Shown here: in pieces, positions 6,310 through 9,154 of the stretch
Numbering within the stretch: position 1 is the first letter of the stretch
How the letters are laid out: every line of letters starts with the position of its first letter
NCBI GenBank assembly: GCA_020723935.1
Contig: DYHY01000005.1
Location: forward strand, 47,196-56,349
Source of the DNA: Candidatus Micrarchaeum sp.
GTDB lineage: Archaea > SpSt-1190 > DYHY01
Reading direction: 5' to 3'
Length of the DNA: 9,154 nt
Notes under the pieces: generated by a model
What the model saw: only the letters and a program-made list of their open reading frames with translations
What the model was told of the DNA's origin: nothing
Database searches by the model: none
Program-made: the position numbers and the translations under genes

Positions 6310-7110
6310 ATGCCTCGGACCGGTGCGGAGGAGGGGGAAGCGGGCGTATTCCTGCGGGCCCCGTCTCCCAGCATCCTCGTCCTGTGCGCGGCGTTAGTGT
6401 TCCTCGCGGCCGCCCCCGCCTGGGCCTACCTGACGATAGATCCCTCCTTCCTCAAGACGCCCCTCTCCAACAAGAGCTCCGCTGATTTCACGATAACAGT
6501 CTTCCCCGAGCCTGGCGAGGAATACAAGTACGTCACTATCTCCGCGTTCTGGCCGAACGAGAACGAGGCTTCGTGGCAGTCCAAGAGCCTCCTCGTGGGG
6601 CGCAGGGCTTCGACGAGCCTCACTGTCAGGCCCAGGACCGCCGGCGACTTCGTCCTGAAGGTCGCGATCTCCGGCGAGGGGGTGATGCCGCAGGAGGAAT
6701 ATGCGCAGGTCGTCGTCGAGGAGACTATCAACAACTCGCACCTCCTCGCGGACATCGGGAAGTACAAGGAGAGGATATCGCAGATCTCCCGGGCTCTCCT
6801 GCAGTTCGACAGGGAGAAGCATCCGGACCTCTACTCGCGCCTCGCGGACGTCAACTCCACCGCCGCGGGCGCCGAGGACAGCTACTATGACGGAAAGTAT
6901 TCGTTCACGAGGAACGCCCTCTCGCGCCTCGCGGCGGACGTCCCGGCCCTGGAGAAGGATATGTCGGCCCTGAAGAAGGATTCCGGCCAGGCCCCTCTCC
7001 CGCTTTCCTTCCTCCCCAGGCAGTTCGGTTCCCTCTCCTTTGACCTCGCCGTCCTGATAATAATACTCCTCTTCGTGGTGGCCCTGACTGCGAAGGCATT
7101 CCTCTTCTGA
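6310..7110 (+). CDS. Secreted beta-domain protein with helical stalk and C-terminal membrane anchor (gene E)
   Basis: 266 residues. Signal peptide about 1-39 (hydrophobic ILVLCAALVFLAAAP, cleavage AWA|YL). Residues 40-136 read as a beta-sandwich with alternating hydrophobics (ADFTITVFPEPGEEYKYVTI). Residues about 137-228 are helical and charged (KYKERISQISRALLQF, then SRLAADVPALEKDMSAL). A transmembrane helix (about 243-262) leaves a tiny KAFLF-type end. The layout of outside domain, helical region and C-terminal helix repeats that at the end of gene C. The start is ATG 6310, which fits the TATA spacing; in-frame GTG 6301 is possible. The gene has its own promoter just after gene D and ends 12 bp from ppcA. 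No Cys modules are present. I recognise no family; a membrane-anchored partner of the neighbouring secreted proteins is inferred from position. Confidence 0.82.
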   Translation: MPRTGAEEGEAGVFLRAPSPSILVLCAALVFLAAAPAWAYLTIDPSFLKTPLSNKSSADFTITVFPEPGEEYKYVTISAFWPNENEASWQSKSLLVGRRASTSLTVRPRTAGDFVLKVAISGEGVMPQEEYAQVVVEETINNSHLLADIGKYKERISQISRALLQFDREKHPDLYSRLADVNSTAAGAEDSYYDGKYSFTRNALSRLAADVPALEKDMSALKKDSGQAPLPLSFLPRQFGSLSFDLAVLIIILLFVVALTAKAFLF

Positions 7111-7114
7111 GCCT

Positions 7115-7122
7115 GCCCGGGC
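7115..7122. other. Short palindrome between convergent gene E and ppcA
   Basis: GCCCGGGC fills most of the 12-bp gap between the two stop codons. No T-tract is present on either strand, so termination signals, if any, overlap the coding ends. Confidence 0.3.
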
Positions 7123-8598
7123 CTATCCCAGGAACTTCCTCGCGTTCGCCGCGGCGAGGACGAGGTCCGTGACGCCCGCCTCCGCGTCCGAGCGCCGCAG
7201 TATGTCGGAAATCTTCCCCGTCGCCTCGCGGTGCGCCTCGTCCTGCCCGTGGTCTGGAACGACGGCCTTGATCGCTCCGATGAGGCCCTCGGGGACGAAG
7301 CCCGCGTCCGGGTTGAGGAACCTTACCGCCTCCTTCAGGTCGTCGTCGAAATGGACGTAGGATTCGCGCACCACCTCCAGGTCCCGCGCGTCCAGGGCGG
7401 TCAGGCCCAGCAGCTCGGGGGGGATGCCCAGGGAATAGAGCGCCGCGGTGAATTTTATCGCGCGCGGCAGAGTTATGCCCCCGACGCTCCTCGAATAGCC
7501 GAACAGCCCCACGTGCAGCTTCCTCTTCCTCCTCGCGGGGACGTGCCTTGCGACCGAGTTTATCGCCGGCGCAAGCGACGCCACCTGTCTCTGGTATTCG
7601 GCCGCGTACTTGCGAACGACGCGCACGCATTCCTCCTCGTCCACCTCCAGGGGCCTGCCCGCCCGCCTCTCCTCCAGGAACGATATCGCCTGGCCGGCCT
7701 CCTTGGGCGTGTGGTCGTACTTGAAGGCGGACTGGATCGTGAACGTGTGGACGCTCGGGTATTCCTCGGACACGCGCCCGGCGTTCCCGGGCGAGAGGCT
7801 GCCCCGGAACGGGGCGGAGCCGACGCCTATTATCGGGAAGAGCCCGACGCCCGTCTCCTCGGAGGCGCGCCCGAGCCTTGCGAGGGCGACCTTGTTGAGG
7901 AGGACCGCGCCAGCAAGGCCGTAGTTCATGGCCGGGTCGGAGCGCGCGAGGAAGACCCTCTGGCTCCGGACGTCCTCTTTGTCCGCGAGGTACTCCTTCA
8001 CCGTCTCCCCGGCCAAGAGCATGTTCTCCATGTCCTCGAAGAGGGGGATGACGTCTATCCTCTCGGGCTGGAAGTCCCCTATCCACTCGGCGACCGTTAT
8101 GTCCCCGTCGCGGAGCGAGCGGCCCTTCTTCCCTACGACGAACTGCGAATAGTAGCGATAGATCCGGTCTATCGCCTTCGCCGACGTGGTCATCGGGAGG
8201 ATCACCTGGAAGACCGGGGCGGCGGCGCTGTCGCCGTAGAAGGTCTTAGCTGTGTCAAACGAGCGCGGGATGCTCTCGAGGGTTTCCAGGACTATCTTGG
8301 CTTCCGCCCTCTCTATCTCAGGGTTTGGCACCCTCAGCGTGATGAACTTGTCCCTGCCGAGGACCTTCTCCCTGAAATAGTGGCCGTACTTGGCGAGGAG
8401 CTTCTTCACGACGAAGCCGTCGACTTCCTTGCCCTCGCAGTCCCACATCTGCTCGTCGCAGCCAAGGTGCGAGAACGAGTAGTACGTCTCCTGTATCTCG
8501 TCCTCGCCCCCAATCACGGCGTTCTCCGAGAAGAAGGGCATGCTGACATTGTCCGGATGCTGGGTGCTCATGCATTTCGGGATCCTGGGCTGCGACAT
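7123..8598 (-). CDS. ppcA: Archaeal-type phosphoenolpyruvate carboxylase
   Basis: 491 residues from the ATG at 8598. The enzyme adds bicarbonate to phosphoenolpyruvate to give oxaloacetate and phosphate (EC 4.1.1.31), refilling C4 intermediates in the cytoplasm. The sequence matches the archaeal family closely and over full length: MSTQHPDN (10-17), SHLGCDEQMWDCEGKEVD (43-60), RVPNPEIERAEAKI, LETLESIPRS, FLARSDPAMNYGL (about 215-227), the FKYDH region (about 295), and RKRKLHVGLFGYSRS (about 358-372) followed by LPRAIKFTAALYSLG. No key segment looks missing. An upstream in-frame TTG (8613) would add five residues. ATG 8598 is preferred because the minus-strand TATA (around 8632) is then 34 nt upstream, as for the other genes. 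The gene converges on gene E with 12 bp between stops. It has no evident link to the surface proteins. Confidence 0.96.
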   Translation of the reverse strand: MSQPRIPKCMSTQHPDNVSMPFFSENAVIGGEDEIQETYYSFSHLGCDEQMWDCEGKEVDGFVVKKLLAKYGHYFREKVLGRDKFITLRVPNPEIERAEAKIVLETLESIPRSFDTAKTFYGDSAAAPVFQVILPMTTSAKAIDRIYRYYSQFVVGKKGRSLRDGDITVAEWIGDFQPERIDVIPLFEDMENMLLAGETVKEYLADKEDVRSQRVFLARSDPAMNYGLAGAVLLNKVALARLGRASEETGVGLFPIIGVGSAPFRGSLSPGNAGRVSEEYPSVHTFTIQSAFKYDHTPKEAGQAISFLEERRAGRPLEVDEEECVRVVRKYAAEYQRQVASLAPAINSVARHVPARRKRKLHVGLFGYSRSVGGITLPRAIKFTAALYSLGIPPELLGLTALDARDLEVVRESYVHFDDDLKEAVRFLNPDAGFVPEGLIGAIKAVVPDHGQDEAHREATGKISDILRRSDAEAGVTDLVLAAANARKFLG

Positions 8599-8628
8599 CT
8601 TTTTCAGGGCCAAGGGGCTGCCCGCGGC

Positions 8629-8635
8629 TTAATAA
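8629..8635 (-). promoter_or_regulatory. TATA-like element of ppcA
   Basis: TTAATAA (TTATTAA on the minus strand) stands out in GC-rich sequence and is centred 34 nt before the ATG at 8598. It is too close to the TTG at 8613 to serve that start well. Confidence 0.55.
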
Positions 8636-8696
8636 GGGTTTTTTCCCGCGGGAGGGGAACGTGGCGGGCCAGCCTGCCTGGCCTCAACGGGACCGG

Positions 8697-8725
8697 AAAA
8701 GGGGCGGAATCCGCTAGCTTCCGCC
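8697..8725 (-). terminator. Hairpin plus T-tract after tRNA-Arg(CCG)
   Basis: On the minus strand GGCGGAA, a 9-nt loop and TTCCGCC make a 7-bp stem, followed by CCTTTTCC. It begins about 10 nt after the tRNA 3' end. Stem plus T-run is a reasonable archaeal terminator and separates the tRNA from ppcA. A further 6-bp hairpin (GGCCAG-CCTGC-CTGGCC) is at 8667-8683. Confidence 0.45.
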
Positions 8726-8734
8726 ATCCGGGGG

Positions 8735-8811
8735 TGGCGGGCCTGCCGGGATTTGAACCCAGGTTTGCGGCTTCGGAGGCCACCGTTCTGTCCAAACTAT
8801 ACTACAGGCCC
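8735..8811 (-). tRNA. tRNA-Arg (anticodon CCG), CCA encoded
   Basis: Minus-strand cloverleaf of 74 nt plus CCA: acceptor GGGCCTG/CAGGCCC, anticodon stem GTGGC/GCCGC with loop CTCCGAA (anticodon CCG), 4-nt variable loop, T-arm CTGGG-TTCAAAT-CCCGG, discriminator G at 8738. CCA follows directly in the DNA (8735-8737), unlike the other two tRNAs here. The D-stem GTAT/GAAC is weak, with an A-A mismatch. It reads CGG. A TATA box lies 25-33 nt upstream. Confidence 0.93.
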
Positions 8812-8835
8812 TTGGGAAGGTCCAACCCCTGGAGG

Positions 8836-8853
8836 TTTATAAAATACTTTAAA
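8836..8853. promoter_or_regulatory. Back-to-back TATA boxes between two divergent tRNA genes
   Basis: TTTATAAAA (8836-8844) is TTTTATAAA on the minus strand, 25-33 nt before tRNA-Arg(CCG). Immediately next, ACTTTAAA (8846-8853) is 25-32 nt before tRNA-Arg(UCG). One 18-bp AT island thus serves both directions. Confidence 0.6.
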
Positions 8854-8859
8854 CCGGCC

Positions 8860-8876
8860 GCGGGGATATCCCCCGC
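8860..8876 (+). other. Hairpin immediately before tRNA-Arg(UCG)
   Basis: GCGGGG, loop ATATC, CCCCGC gives a 6-bp stem that ends 1 nt before the mature tRNA 5' end. It could be part of a short 5' leader removed by RNase P, or lie at the start site itself. Confidence 0.3.
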
Positions 8877-8877
8877 C

Positions 8878-8952
8878 GGGCTCGTAGCGCAGTTTGGATA
8901 GCGCGAGTGGCTTCGAACCACTAGGTCGAGGGTTCAAATCCCTCCGGGCCCG
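8878..8952 (+). tRNA. tRNA-Arg (anticodon UCG)
   Basis: 75-nt cloverleaf: acceptor GGGCTCG/CGGGCCC (one T-G pair), D-stem GCGC/GCGC, anticodon stem AGTGG/CCACT with loop CTTCGAA (anticodon TCG), variable loop AGGTC, T-arm GAGGG-TTCAAAT-CCCTC, discriminator G. It reads CGA and other CGN codons by wobble. CCA is not encoded. Its last 11 bases (8942-8952) are also the first 11 bases of the 53-bp repeat unit that follows. Confidence 0.97.
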
Positions 8953-9154
8953 CTCTCCTTCCTTCGCGTTCCCGGGATTTCGCCCTGGCTCAACCTCCGG
9001 GCCCGCTCTCCTTCCTTCGCGTTCCCGGGATTTCGCCCTGGCTCAACCTCCGGGCCCGCTCTCCTTCCTTCGCGTTCCCGGGATTTCGCCCTGGCTCAAC
9101 CTCCGGGCCCGCTCTCCTTCCTTCGCGTTCCCGGGATTTCGCCCTGGCTCAACC
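8942..9154. repeat. Perfect 53-bp tandem repeat, 4 copies plus 1 base, running off the window
   Basis: Copies start at 8942, 8995, 9048 and 9101 and are identical; base 9154 begins a fifth. Each unit opens with CTCCGGGCCCG, the T-stem end, acceptor strand and discriminator of tRNA-Arg(UCG). The next 42 bp are unlike the tRNA. There are no variable spacers, so it is not CRISPR. The period is not a multiple of three and no open coding pattern is kept. It may be a true expansion at a tRNA 3' end or an assembly loop at a contig end. Confidence 0.9.

Noticed and set aside
6905-8086. Long minus-strand open frame in another frame of ppcA and across gene E
   Set aside because: Composition is Arg/Gly/Pro-rich with no recognisable motif; both real genes already explain the DNA.
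7231-8901. Long plus-strand open frame opposite ppcA
   Set aside because: It is the antisense shadow of a clearly recognised ppcA, is Arg/Glu/Leu-rich as GC-rich shadows are, and runs through a tRNA gene.
8942-9154. CRISPR array
   Set aside because: The unit repeats end to end without unique spacers.

Overview
The window looks like GC-rich archaeal chromosome, probably from a metagenome contig. Four things support this: AT-rich TATA boxes (TTTATAAAA, TTTTAA, TTATAT) about 25-36 nt before starts in otherwise GC-rich DNA; an archaeal-type phosphoenolpyruvate carboxylase (about 490 aa, unlike the roughly 900 aa bacterial type); secreted proteins full of N-x-S/T sequons and Thr-rich linkers; and only weak or absent Shine-Dalgarno sequences. 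The Cys-rich, Thr-linker style of the surface proteins recalls DPANN archaea (Micrarchaeota/Diapherotrites-like), but that placement is only a guess.

Layout. Positions 3-995 hold the 3' end of a surface glycoprotein gene (A). Next come a minus-strand tRNA-Arg(UCU) at 1120-1194 and a small secreted protein (B, 1296-1679). A large membrane-anchored multidomain protein (C, 1786-4113) follows. Its stop overlaps the start of a second A-like glycoprotein gene (D, 4110-6229), which is broken by three in-frame stops and one frameshift. A smaller anchored protein (E, 6310-7110) ends 12 bp from the end of ppcA, which lies on the minus strand (7123-8598). The right end has two divergent tRNA-Arg genes (CCG and UCG) sharing one promoter region. 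The last 213 bases are a perfect 53-bp tandem repeat whose unit begins with the 3' end of the last tRNA.

How the genes relate. A, B, C and D are built from the same parts. One is a six-Cys module, C-x3-C-x5-C-x-C-x4-C plus a final Cys in LQA-x-C; it is in A and D near the C-terminus and in C at the mature N-terminus. Another is a C-terminal module, FSC-x(4-7)-C ... DLFILG ... YPKD; it ends A and D and is nearly all of B. Ig-like repeats of about 90 residues make up the stalks of A and D. A, B and D have no visible membrane anchor, while C and E each end in a helical region plus one transmembrane helix. I infer a surface assembly with secreted, modular, glycosylated components and two anchored partners. 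No known system name fits that I can justify. ppcA and the three tRNA-Arg genes are housekeeping.
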